Shown one piece after another: positions 1 to 5,497 of a stretch of 5,613 nucleotides of DNA. The stretch is taken from positions 1 through 5,613 of the forward strand of contig JAAZNR010000892.1 in assembly GCA_012798155.1 (NCBI GenBank). Direction: 5' to 3'. This DNA is from Thermogutta sp. GTDB taxonomy: Bacteria; Planctomycetota; Planctomycetia; Pirellulales; Thermoguttaceae. Made by a program: the position numbers and the translations under genes. The notes below the pieces were generated by a model that saw nothing but the letters and a program-made list of their open reading frames with translations, ran no database searches and was not told where the DNA came from. Every line of letters begins with the position of its first letter. The first letter of the stretch is position 1.

Positions 1-1
1 C

Positions 2-232
2 CGTATTAGTGACCTTCGATCTAAGATTGTAATACCGAACGAATTATTGGATGGGATGGATGAACTCAGAATTCTCGGTAATGACGCTGCCCATATTGAG
101 GCAAAGGACTACGGAGAGATATCCGATGTTGAGGTCACCGTAGCAATAGCATTCACGAAGGAAATTCTGAAAGCCTTGTATCAATACAGCTCGCTATTAG
201 ACAAACTGCGGTCACTCAAAAAGCAACCATGA
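2..232 (+). CDS. DUF4145-like protein, C-terminal fragment (5' end outside window)
   Basis: The frame is open from the first bases of the window to a TGA at 230-232, giving about 76 residues with no start of its own; the TTG at 47 is merely internal. The visible part reads as an alpha-helical C-terminal end containing the motif LRILGNDAAHIEAKDY followed by an amphipathic helix (VAIAFTKEILKALYQYSSLL) and a basic tail ending KKQP. The 'GN-AAH' signature followed by a helix is what I associate with the DUF4145 family, whose members often occur singly or beside restriction-modification and other defence genes; that link is recalled, not tested. GC content counted by hand is about 44 %, far below the 60-70 % of the rest of the window, which suggests acquired DNA. 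No function can be assigned from this piece. Family call moderately sure; coding status very likely. Confidence 0.72.
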   Translation, partial: RISDLRSKIVIPNELLDGMDELRILGNDAAHIEAKDYGEISDVEVTVAIAFTKEILKALYQYSSLLDKLRSLKKQP

Positions 233-271
233 TGGATAACAAACGCTGCGAGAGCAATCGCGCACCGGTGC

Positions 272-294
272 CGCTGCCGGCTTGCCCGGCAGTG
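272..294. repeat. GC-rich hairpin after the DUF4145-like gene
   Basis: CTGCCGG (274-280) pairs perfectly with CCGGCAG (286-292) around a CTTGC loop, and the stem extends by one G-T and one C-G pair to 272/294. It lies 40 bases after the stop codon, but no T-run follows on either strand, so it looks like an interspersed palindromic repeat more than an intrinsic terminator. Similar hairpins are, from memory, frequent between genes in Pirellula-like planctomycetes. Confidence 0.55.
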
Positions 295-356
295 CGGGCG
301 GCTGATCCCATGATCGGCGGCACCCACCCGCCGGATTGCACAGAGACGCCGGGTGG

Positions 357-385
357 CTGGGGTCGAAGCGGAGCGAAGCCCCCAG
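357..385. repeat. Palindromic element, CTGGGG...CCCCAG
   Basis: CTGGGG (357-362) pairs with CCCCAG (380-385). Inside the loop, TCG (363-365) can pair with CGA (374-376). The loop carries the near-repeat GAAGCG/GAGCGAAG. No T-run follows, so termination is not indicated. It is probably another member of the intergenic palindrome population in this region; nothing suggests it is coding. Confidence 0.5.
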
Positions 386-407
386 TCAGCCGTCTTCGCG
401 CCGCTTC

Positions 408-476
408 CACCACCAGCTTACGCCGGTGGCTCGCGTCGGATTGCGCTATAACACCACCAGCTTACGCTGGTGGCTC
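408..476. repeat. Two direct copies of a 25-bp palindromic repeat (408-432 and 452-476)
   Basis: The two copies differ at one base and start 44 bases apart. Each has the form CCACCAGC, loop TTAC, GCYGGTGG, then CTC. The second copy (454-473) forms a perfect 8-bp stem. The first (410-429) has one A-C mismatch in the stem. They resemble bacterial REP-type elements: short, palindromic, intergenic and present in several copies. No REP-associated transposase (TnpA-REP/RAYT) is seen in the window, so how they spread is not shown here. Confidence 0.8.
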
Positions 477-529
477 CAACTACATTTCCACCACCGGCCG
501 CTCCAGTATTCGTGGCGTTCGTTTTCGTG

Positions 530-554
530 GAGCCGCCGGCGTCAGCCGGCGGTG
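530..554 (-). repeat. Inverted copy of the 25-bp palindromic repeat
   Basis: Read on the minus strand this matches the 408-476 repeats with several A-to-G and T-to-C changes that mostly preserve pairing. CCGCCGGC (533-540) pairs perfectly with GCCGGCGG (545-552) around the loop GTCA. Base changes on both sides of the stem that keep it paired suggest the hairpin itself is the conserved feature. Confidence 0.7.
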
Positions 555-586
555 TTTCGGCGCCGCCGAGCGTTGACCACCGGCAT

Positions 587-611
587 CACTACCGGCTTGC
601 GCCGCCGGCTC
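587..611 (+). repeat. Degenerate fourth copy of the 25-bp palindromic repeat
   Basis: It aligns over all 25 positions with the copy at 452-476 with six mismatches, keeping the TTGC/TTAC loop and the trailing GGCTC. The stem is partly lost, so this looks like an old, decaying copy. It ends 19 bases before the -35 box of the tRNA promoter. Confidence 0.55.
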
Positions 612-629
612 GGGGCCGAGCACTCCGCG

Positions 630-658
630 CTGACGTGACCGCCCGGCTACGGTATAAT
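630..658 (+). promoter_or_regulatory. Sigma70-type promoter for tRNA-Ser
   Basis: The -35 box CTGACG (630-635) and a consensus -10 box TATAAT (653-658) are separated by 17 bases. Transcription should start near 665, about 30 bases before the tRNA. It is the only promoter-like sequence I see ahead of the tRNA, and a strong -10 suits a stable RNA gene. Confidence 0.75.
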
Positions 659-695
659 CCCCGAAAGGCGTGGATTGCCCGACCGCCGAACACCC

Positions 696-778
696 GGAGG
701 GTATGCGAATTGGTGAGCAGCCACACTGGAGATGTGGTGCCCCTTATGGGGTTGCGGGTTCGAGTCCCGTGCCCTCCG
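696..778 (+). tRNA. tRNA-Ser(GGA)
   Basis: This is a class II cloverleaf. The acceptor strand GGAGGGT (696-702) pairs with GCCCTCC (771-777), and G778 is the discriminator, as expected for serine. The D stem is TGC/GCA (704-706, 717-719) with a GG in its loop. The anticodon stem CCACA/TGTGG encloses CTGGAGA, giving anticodon GGA at 728-730, which reads UCC and UCU serine codons. The long variable arm has CCCC/GGGG (740-743, 748-751) with a TTAT loop. The T stem GCGGG/CCCGT encloses TTCGAGT (759-765). CCA is not encoded (779-781 is CTG), so it must be added afterwards. Oddly, only A703 lies between acceptor and D stem when the D stem is drawn with three pairs, and C695 could pair with the discriminator. 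No clear terminator follows. Confidence 0.95.
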
Positions 779-864
779 CTGCCGGAAGATTTGCAACCTT
801 AACGTTTAACGTCAGAATTGCCGGCCTTGACGTGGGGAACGCCTGCTTCGACGCTCGGTACGAG

Positions 865-942
865 TTGATTCGTACAAGCATCGATTTGATTCGTACGGGC
901 ATCGGTTGATACGGGCCTCGGTTGATTGCAACAGGCATCGAT
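865..942. repeat. Degenerate tandem array, four units of 16-21 bp
   Basis: Units start at 865, 886, 906 and 922, each beginning TTGAT and ending with a form of GCATCG or GCCTCG. Lengths are 21, 20, 16 and 21 bases, so the array does not keep a reading frame. On the minus strand one frame yields a heptad-like peptide (PMPVRIK, SMLVRIN), but the unit lengths argue against coding. It lies between the tRNA and the end of glnE. Confidence 0.75.
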
Positions 943-944
943 TT

Positions 945-1018
945 GGCGGGCGCCGGCATCACCGGAGCCGGCGGCGGACATGGCGGGCGCCGGGATTATC
1001 GGAGCCGGCGGCCGACGT
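945..1018. repeat. Two tandem 37-bp units abutting the glnE stop codon
   Basis: Units 945-981 and 982-1018 match at 32 of 37 positions. Each seems built of two shorter parts of 19 and 18 bases beginning GGCGGGCGCCGG and GGAGCCGGCGGC, so this may be a GC-richer continuation of the 865-942 array. The second unit ends on the base before the minus-strand TAG stop of glnE (1019-1021). A period of 37 does not preserve frame, so this is not a protein repeat. Confidence 0.75.
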
Positions 1019-4000
1019 CTATTCCCGCCCCACCATGCGATGGAATACCCGGCGGTTTTCGCGGAGGTAATCTTCGACCGTTTTCAGCAGGGCGGGCGGG
1101 CCGTCCGTGCCCATCAAATGGCTGAGCTTGGTCAGTTCGGTGGGGTCGCTCGGGAGGTGATTTCTCGCCGTCACGCTGACCAATCGCAGGCGGCCTTCCA
1201 AGGTGCGGAGGAAGGTGTAGCTTTGCAGAAGATAATGATAGTCGCCCTCTTCTAGGAGTCCCGCGTCGTGCAGTCGCCGCAAGGCCTCCCAGGTCGAGGC
1301 GGTACGGACCTGGGGCCATTCGCCGCCGTGCCGCAGTTGCAGCATTTGCACGAGGAACTCGATGTCCACGACGCCGCCCGGCCCGCGCTTGATGTCAAGT
1401 TCATGAGACGTCGTTTCTTCCAAGCGCCGGCGCATTTCGGCGATTTTGTCGCGGAATTCGTCCTTCCAGGGTTGGCCGAAGGCGGCTTCGTGAATCACCT
1501 CCAGCACCCGCCGGCGGATGCGAGGCGAGGCGAAGACGACGCGGGCCTTGCACAGGGCCTGGCGTTCCCAGAGGTCGGCCTCGCCTTCGCGGAAGTAGCG
1601 GGCGAATTGATCCAGGGGAAAGACCAGCGAGCCGCTCTTGCCGGTCGGTCGCAGCCGGGCGTCGATCTGGTACAAGCGGCCGTGGGGACCCAGGTGCGAC
1701 ACCGCCCGCGTGATCCGCTGCGCCCATTGGCTGAAGAAATGCTGATTGGTGGTGCCCTCGCGGCCGCGGCCGTAATGCCCGCCGAGTAGCGGCACGGTCT
1801 CGCCGTCGCCCTCGTAGAGGAAGACGACATCGAGATCGGACTGGTAGCTCATTTCGTGGCCGCCGAATTTTCCCATGGCCAGGATGATCATTTCCGGGGC
1901 GCGGTCCGCCGACTCGGCGCCGGCGAGCGCCGGCCGGCCGTACTTCAGCACCAGGCTCTCGTATTCCTTGGCGGCGATCTCCGTCAGGCACGTCTCGGCG
2001 ACTTGCGTGATGACCCGCGTGATGGACTCGTAGTTATCTTTGCCGAGCAGGTCGCGCACGCCGATCTGCAGGATCTGATCGCTCTGGAAGGCGTGAAGGA
2101 TCGGCTCGATATCCTCGGCCGACTCGCAAAGGTCTTGCAGCGTGCGTTCCAAGAAGTCGGGGGTGGGAAGGCGGTCCAGCACCAGACTGTCCATCAGGCT
2201 GTCGATCATGCCGGGGTGGCTGACGAGCAGGCCGGCCAAGAAGGGGCTGTAAGCGCACAGCCGGACGAAGAGTTTCAAGGTGGGCGGGTTGAAGCGGAAC
2301 AGCTCCCAGAGCACGCCCTTGCCGCCCAGCGAGCCGGCCACCTGATCCAGGGTGACGAGGGTGGCGTCCGGGTCGGGCGAGGCGCTCACGGCGGAGAGCA
2401 GGGCCGGGGCGATGGCGGCCAGGAAATGCCGGCACCGCCGCGTGGAAAGGAACGGTATCCGCTCCTCGGCCAGCGACATGAAATTGCGATAGGCCTGGAG
2501 AGGGTCGCGGAAGCGATAGCGGGAGAAGACGTCGCGGATGAGCTGCTCGGGCGGGTCGGGGTCCAGGACCAGATCGACCTCGGCCGTGGTCTCCTCGTCG
2601 TCCGGGAAGGCCTCTTGCAGCAGGTGATTGAGGATGCGGCGGTTGCGCTGCGTGAAGCGGCGATAATCGGCCTCGAAGGCGCGATCCGCCGGCTTCGTCT
2701 TGAGGTCGGGATAGCCCATCCGCATGGCCAGCTTCCGCAGCTCGTCCCGTTCGGTGGGCAGGGAATGCGTCTGCAAGTCGAACATGATTTGCAGGCGATG
2801 CTCCAGCTTGCGGAGGAAGTGGTAGCTTTGCTGGAGATGGAAGCTCTCCTCGTGGCTGAGCAGGCCGGCCTCCTCCAGGCGGGCGACGGCCTCCAGGGTG
2901 TTGCCGGTCCGCACGGCGGGCATATCGCCGCCGTGCAGCAATTGCAGGAACTGGATGGCGAATTCGATGTCGCGGATGCCCCCCCAGCCGTTCTTGACGT
3001 CTTCGGCGTCGATGCCGTCGCGCTGAGCGCGGCCCTCGATGCGGCGGCGGAGGGATTGGATGCCGGAGATGTCCGCGCGACCCAGAAACCGCCCGTAAAC
3101 CCAGGTCTCCAGGCGCCTCAGGAACTCGAAGCCCAGCTCCAAGTCTCCCGCCACGGGCCGGGCCTTGATGTAGGCCTGCCGTTCCCAAGTCCTCCCGCGA
3201 ACATCGTAATAGTGCAAGGCGGCGGGGACGCTGACGGCGGCCGCCCCCTTGTCGCCTTCCGGGCTGAGACGGCGATCGACTCGATAGAGGGCCCCCAACT
3301 CGGTGCGCTGGGTCAAAAGGCGGACGATCTCCCGGACCAGGCGCTGAAAGAACTCGGCATTCTCCACGCAGCGCGGGCCGGTCGTCGCGCCCTCGTCCTC
3401 GTAAACGAAGATCAGGTCGATGTCGCTGGAGTAATTCAGCTCGGTTCCGCCCAGCTTGCCCAGGCCGAGGATGAAGAAGCCCGCCGTGCCGCCCCCCGGG
3501 ATTTGCGGCCGACCGTAACGTTCCACGCATTTCGCCCAGGCCGCCCGCAAAGCCGCCTCCAACACCGCGTCCGCCACATAGGAGATTTGCTGGGCCACCG
3601 TCAGAACGCTCTGGTTGCAAATGAAATCCCCGTAGGCGATCCGCAGCATCTGCCGCTGCTTGAAGCGCCGCAAGGCGTTCAGGATCTCGTGATCGTGCCG
3701 CAAGGTGCTCACTTCGTACGTCAACTCATCGACCAGCTCCTCTCGCGGCAGCGGCTCGCCCCGGGAGACGTGCAGATAGTCGTAGCTTTCCGGGTCTCGC
3801 ACCAAGAAATCACTGAGATGCTGGCTCGACGAGAAGATCTGCAGCAAAGGCGGCAAGGCCCCCGGGTCTCGTTCGAAGAAGGCGGCCAAAGACAACGGGC
3901 TGCGGACGGCCGCGAAGAACCGCTCCAGGTTGTTGAGCGCCATGTCGGGATCGGCAAGGAAGGGCAAGGTCGCCCGCAGTTGCCGGCAGAGCGTTTCGGC

Positions 4001-4156
4001 CAGGTCCGGGGAGATCCTCTGCGAGAGGATCTGCGATAGATTGGCGAATCCCCGGCGGACATCTCGCACCCCGCCCGCGCGGAGCCATTCCGCGGCGGCC
4101 TCGGACAACTGAAGGGTACTGCCAAACGCGGGCTGTTCCATGAAGGGGACCGTCAC
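1019..4156 (-). CDS. glnE: Bifunctional glutamine synthetase adenylyltransferase / adenylyl-removing enzyme
   Basis: This cytoplasmic enzyme attaches AMP to, or removes it from, a tyrosine of glutamine synthetase (GlnA), switching nitrogen assimilation in response to PII/GlnB and glutamine. The 1045-residue frame has the two-fold layout of the family. The N-terminal adenylyl-removing half carries GLGKLGG at 231-237, SDID at 244-247 and GGIRDIEF at 392-399. A helical linker runs from about 440 to 720. The C-terminal adenylyltransferase half carries MGKFGG at 761-766, SDLD at 773-776 and GGVVDIEF at 927-934. Both metal-binding DxD pairs are present, so both activities should be intact. Their spacing (529 residues) is almost that of E. 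coli GlnE (528, from memory). The extra length over the 946-residue E. coli protein lies mostly before the first DxD. The start could be GTG at 4156 or ATG at 4141; neither has a clear Shine-Dalgarno sequence, and a TAG lies just upstream (4169-4171). No glnA or glnB is in the window. Confidence 0.97.
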   Translation of the reverse strand: MTVPFMEQPAFGSTLQLSEAAAEWLRAGGVRDVRRGFANLSQILSQRISPDLAETLCRQLRATLPFLADPDMALNNLERFFAAVRSPLSLAAFFERDPGALPPLLQIFSSSQHLSDFLVRDPESYDYLHVSRGEPLPREELVDELTYEVSTLRHDHEILNALRRFKQRQMLRIAYGDFICNQSVLTVAQQISYVADAVLEAALRAAWAKCVERYGRPQIPGGGTAGFFILGLGKLGGTELNYSSDIDLIFVYEDEGATTGPRCVENAEFFQRLVREIVRLLTQRTELGALYRVDRRLSPEGDKGAAAVSVPAALHYYDVRGRTWERQAYIKARPVAGDLELGFEFLRRLETWVYGRFLGRADISGIQSLRRRIEGRAQRDGIDAEDVKNGWGGIRDIEFAIQFLQLLHGGDMPAVRTGNTLEAVARLEEAGLLSHEESFHLQQSYHFLRKLEHRLQIMFDLQTHSLPTERDELRKLAMRMGYPDLKTKPADRAFEADYRRFTQRNRRILNHLLQEAFPDDEETTAEVDLVLDPDPPEQLIRDVFSRYRFRDPLQAYRNFMSLAEERIPFLSTRRCRHFLAAIAPALLSAVSASPDPDATLVTLDQVAGSLGGKGVLWELFRFNPPTLKLFVRLCAYSPFLAGLLVSHPGMIDSLMDSLVLDRLPTPDFLERTLQDLCESAEDIEPILHAFQSDQILQIGVRDLLGKDNYESITRVITQVAETCLTEIAAKEYESLVLKYGRPALAGAESADRAPEMIILAMGKFGGHEMSYQSDLDVVFLYEGDGETVPLLGGHYGRGREGTTNQHFFSQWAQRITRAVSHLGPHGRLYQIDARLRPTGKSGSLVFPLDQFARYFREGEADLWERQALCKARVVFASPRIRRRVLEVIHEAAFGQPWKDEFRDKIAEMRRRLEETTSHELDIKRGPGGVVDIEFLVQMLQLRHGGEWPQVRTASTWEALRRLHDAGLLEEGDYHYLLQSYTFLRTLEGRLRLVSVTARNHLPSDPTELTKLSHLMGTDGPPALLKTVEDYLRENRRVFHRMVGRE

Positions 4157-4658
4157 GATCCGGGAGAGCTAATAGGAAGTCAGCGAGTAATGGGAAATCA
4201 TCGGGCGAAACCTTCGGCGGCCTGCGAACCGCGATCCCAGCCGCAAGCGGTCGGCCCCGTGGGCCCACAGGAATCGCCTCCGGGCGACCGTCCCCCGCGG
4301 AGCGAGCGCCTGCCCGGCACCGGCGATAACGGTCAGGGCCGGGCGGTCGCGGCGTTCGGGGACCGCCGGCCCATAACCGCCATTTTGGGATCCGCGTGGA
4401 GCCGGGGCAACCGGTGATGTTTCGGCGAGGACGGATTCGCGGCGCGGCGGAATCGCGGCCGGTCAATCCCGCAAGCAAACGGAGTGTCGCACCTGCCGCC
4501 GAATGCCCTCGGCGACCATCGTCGTCGTTTTGACGCCTTGGGAACAAAGAGAGCGACAACCGGGAAGAGCGGTTTCGGAGGGAAACGACTGGGCGGGCCA
4601 ATTTCACCTTGACGGGGAAATGGACGCAATCAATTCGGAGCCGCGGCCTCGGCGCCCC
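4157..4658. other. Gene-free stretch between csrA and glnE
   Basis: This 502-base stretch is GC-rich. The frames open in it are rich in Arg, Pro and Gly and lack recognisable motifs, so I call no gene. A weak inverted repeat, GATTC (4434-4438) with GAATC (4450-4454), is present. I see no consensus promoter for glnE and no hairpin plus T-run to end csrA transcription. It is long for a spacer between genes on the same strand and may hold the glnE leader or an unrecognised RNA. Confidence 0.5.
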
Positions 4659-4874
4659 CTACGGTTGCGCGTCTTCCGCGGCCGGCTGCGGGTTTTCCTC
4701 GCTATCGCGGACTTTCCCGTGGATGGCCTCGAAAACCTCTCTCCGATGGACCGGCACTTCCTTGGGTGCCGTGATTCCGAGGCGGACCTTGTCACCCCGG
4801 ATGTCAACGACCACAATAGTGATCTGGTCGTTGATCACGATACTCTCGTTCTTCTTTCGAGCCAGAACTAGCAT
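4659..4874 (-). CDS. csrA: CsrA translational regulator (carbon storage regulator)
   Basis: CsrA is a small homodimeric RNA-binding protein that binds GGA-containing mRNA leaders, usually blocking ribosome binding and sometimes stabilising the transcript. The 71-residue product begins [16 protein letters not shown] and matches the family along its first 55 or so residues. The RNA-contacting residues L4, R6 and R44 are present, with R44 in the PVHRREV motif at 41-47, as are GDKVRLGI and APKEV. After about residue 55 comes an acidic, proline-containing tail ([13 protein letters not shown]), somewhat longer than the 61-residue E. coli protein and probably disordered. The ATG at 4874 is chosen because family members start MLxL; the frame extends upstream only to a TTG at 4907. 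An AAGGA ribosome-binding site lies seven bases before the ATG. Two promoters lie upstream. The form with [10 protein letters not shown] and [13 protein letters not shown] is, from memory, typical of planctomycetes. No fliW or flagellar gene is near. Confidence 0.96.
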   Translation of the reverse strand: MLVLARKKNESIVINDQITIVVVDIRGDKVRLGITAPKEVPVHRREVFEAIHGKVRDSEENPQPAAEDAQP

Positions 4875-4886
4875 CCTTCGATCCTT
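4874..4886 (-). promoter_or_regulatory. csrA ribosome-binding site with two overlapping CsrA-type AAGGA motifs
   Basis: On the minus strand the start region reads AAAAGGATCGAAGGATG. The first AAGGA (4886-4882) is the likely Shine-Dalgarno sequence, seven bases from the ATG. The second AAGGA (4878-4874) ends on the A of the start codon. Both fit the ANGGA core bound by CsrA, and a protein dimer on them would block initiation. A small stem, GCAG/CTGC (4903-4900 with 4892-4889), lies just upstream. Autoregulation is inferred. Confidence 0.6.
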
Positions 4887-5197
4887 TTGCAGAAGCTGGC
4901 TGCGCAACGCACGGCGCGGTCACAGCGCAGGGTGTGAGCGCGCGAGACAACGCTTCACTATCCGACCATACTTGCCCAAAATCAACCTGTCAAGCAAAAT
5001 CCGCACGCGGCCGACCAAAGTCCAATACATCCCTGGGGGTATTTTGGCCCTAGTCCGAGTATTCTCTCGCCAACCTCCCCCGGATCTTTGCCGATGGACT
5101 TGGCCGGCGACGGCATCACTGCAAGCACGGCGGCCCCTGAGCGCCGACCTCGACGCGACCCTCGATCAGCCCTCGGGCTGCCTTTTGCAGTCCTCCA
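4875..5197 (-). other. csrA 5' leader from the distal promoter
   Basis: A transcript from the distal promoter would carry about 320 untranslated bases; from the proximal promoter, about 84. No credible coding region is present on the minus strand; an 11-codon frame starting at 5201 lies essentially at the predicted start and lacks support. Near the 5' end, two small hairpins compete for the same bases: CTGC/GCAG around AAAAG, and CAGCC/GGCTG around CGAG (5180-5167). On the plus strand the second hairpin is followed by CCTTTT, a weak terminator-like pattern. The leader holds about ten GGA triplets including the two at the start codon, only modestly more than base composition predicts. Confidence 0.45.
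4965..4993 (-). promoter_or_regulatory. Proximal csrA promoter (sigma70 type)
   Basis: On the minus strand a consensus -35 box TTGACA (4993-4988) is followed after 17 bases by the -10 box TATGGT (4970-4965). The start should fall near 4958, leaving a leader of about 84 bases before csrA. The -35 box is perfect and the -10 box matches at four of six positions. Confidence 0.72.
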
Positions 5198-5203
5198 ACA
5201 TTA

Positions 5204-5231
5204 ACTATACGCATTTTCAGGCGTGTGTCAA
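5204..5231 (-). promoter_or_regulatory. Distal csrA-facing promoter (sigma70 type)
   Basis: On the minus strand a consensus -35 box TTGACA (5231-5226) is followed after 16 bases by the -10 box TATAGT (5209-5204), which matches the consensus at five of six positions. The start should lie near 5197. It is a stronger match than the proximal promoter and points at csrA over about 320 bases with no other gene between, so it is either a second csrA promoter or the promoter of a short leader RNA. Confidence 0.72.
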
Positions 5232-5334
5232 GAACGCGACACAAACGGTGCATTATGTGCCGGGGCGACGAACTTGACGAAGCCCGTGGCATCGGTGCCG
5301 GCCGTCGTCCAGGGATCGCAATACGAAATGCTCC

Positions 5335-5458
5335 GGAGGGCCATGCCCCGTTTGATGCAGGGCTAGGTTAAGGGAGGGCCACGCCCTGTTTGATGCAGGG
5401 CCACGTTAATCGAGGACTACGTCAATCGAGGGCGACGTTAACGCAGGGCCATGCCCTG
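5335..5458. repeat. Tandem array of seven 16-bp units with two TTTGAT insertions
   Basis: Units start at 5335, 5357, 5373, 5395, 5411, 5427 and 5443; the hexamer TTTGAT separates units 1-2 and 3-4, and the others are contiguous. Units share GMAGGGCCAYG-like starts. Three (1, 3 and 7) end in GCCCYG and are hairpins; unit 7 pairs CAGGGC (5444-5449) with GCCCTG (5453-5458) around CAT. Four (2, 4, 5 and 6) end in GTTAA or GTCAA instead. The larger period (5335-5372 against 5373-5410) is 38 bases with 33 matches. It lies upstream of both the leftward csrA promoters and the rightward promoter at 5547. Confidence 0.85.
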
Positions 5459-5497
5459 TCGTGGCCGAAGTCACTACAACGGCAACCTATCGAAGGC

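Noticed and set aside
696..778. tRNA-Ser as an integration site for a mobile element
   Set aside because: No integrase and no second copy of the tRNA 3' end is visible in the window; the low-GC gene lies on the 5' side of the tRNA, not the usual 3' side.
695..779. Selenocysteine tRNA or allo-tRNA
   Set aside because: The anticodon is GGA, the discriminator is G as for serine, and the stems fit an ordinary 7/5 serine tRNA with one wobble pair.
229..802. Overlapping plus-strand frames through the palindrome cluster and tRNA
   Set aside because: They translate the palindromic repeats and the tRNA; composition is Arg/Pro/Ala-rich and no start signal is convincing.
744..962. Minus-strand frame with a heptad-like repeat peptide
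   Set aside because: It runs into the antisense of the tRNA (the GTGLEPATP ending is typical of that), and the repeat units of 16-21 bases do not keep a reading frame.
2034..3620. 528-codon open frame on the minus strand inside glnE
   Set aside because: Arg/Pro/Gly-rich shadow in another frame of glnE with no motifs; it contributes nothing as a frameshifted glnE part because the main frame is intact.
1856..4039. 727-codon open frame on the plus strand, opposite glnE
   Set aside because: It is the antisense shadow of a high-GC gene: it lacks recognisable motifs, has a skewed Gln/Gly/Glu/Val composition, and glnE on the other strand has full family motifs throughout.
4157..4200. glnE promoter with TATTAG as -10 box
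   Set aside because: On the minus strand TATTAG lies about 20 bases from the start codon, but the matching -35 position (TTTCCC) is poor, so the case is too weak.
3810..4607. 265-codon minus-strand frame spanning the csrA-glnE gap
   Set aside because: More than 300 bases overlap glnE in a different frame, the product is Arg/Pro-rich without any motif, and there is no ribosome-binding site.
4875..4907. Longer csrA starting at TTG 4907
   Set aside because: It would add eleven residues before the strongly conserved MLVL start and would bypass the good ribosome-binding site ahead of the ATG.
5167..5188. Intrinsic terminator on the plus strand
   Set aside because: The 5-bp hairpin followed by CCTTTTG has too short a T-run, and there is no plus-strand gene upstream for it to end.
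4875..5197. CsrB-like sponge RNA made of many GGA motifs
   Set aside because: About ten GGA triplets in roughly 325 bases is only modestly above expectation, and they do not sit in regular hairpin loops.
5335..5458. CRISPR array
   Set aside because: The units are contiguous or separated by the same hexamer; there are no unique spacers and no cas genes.
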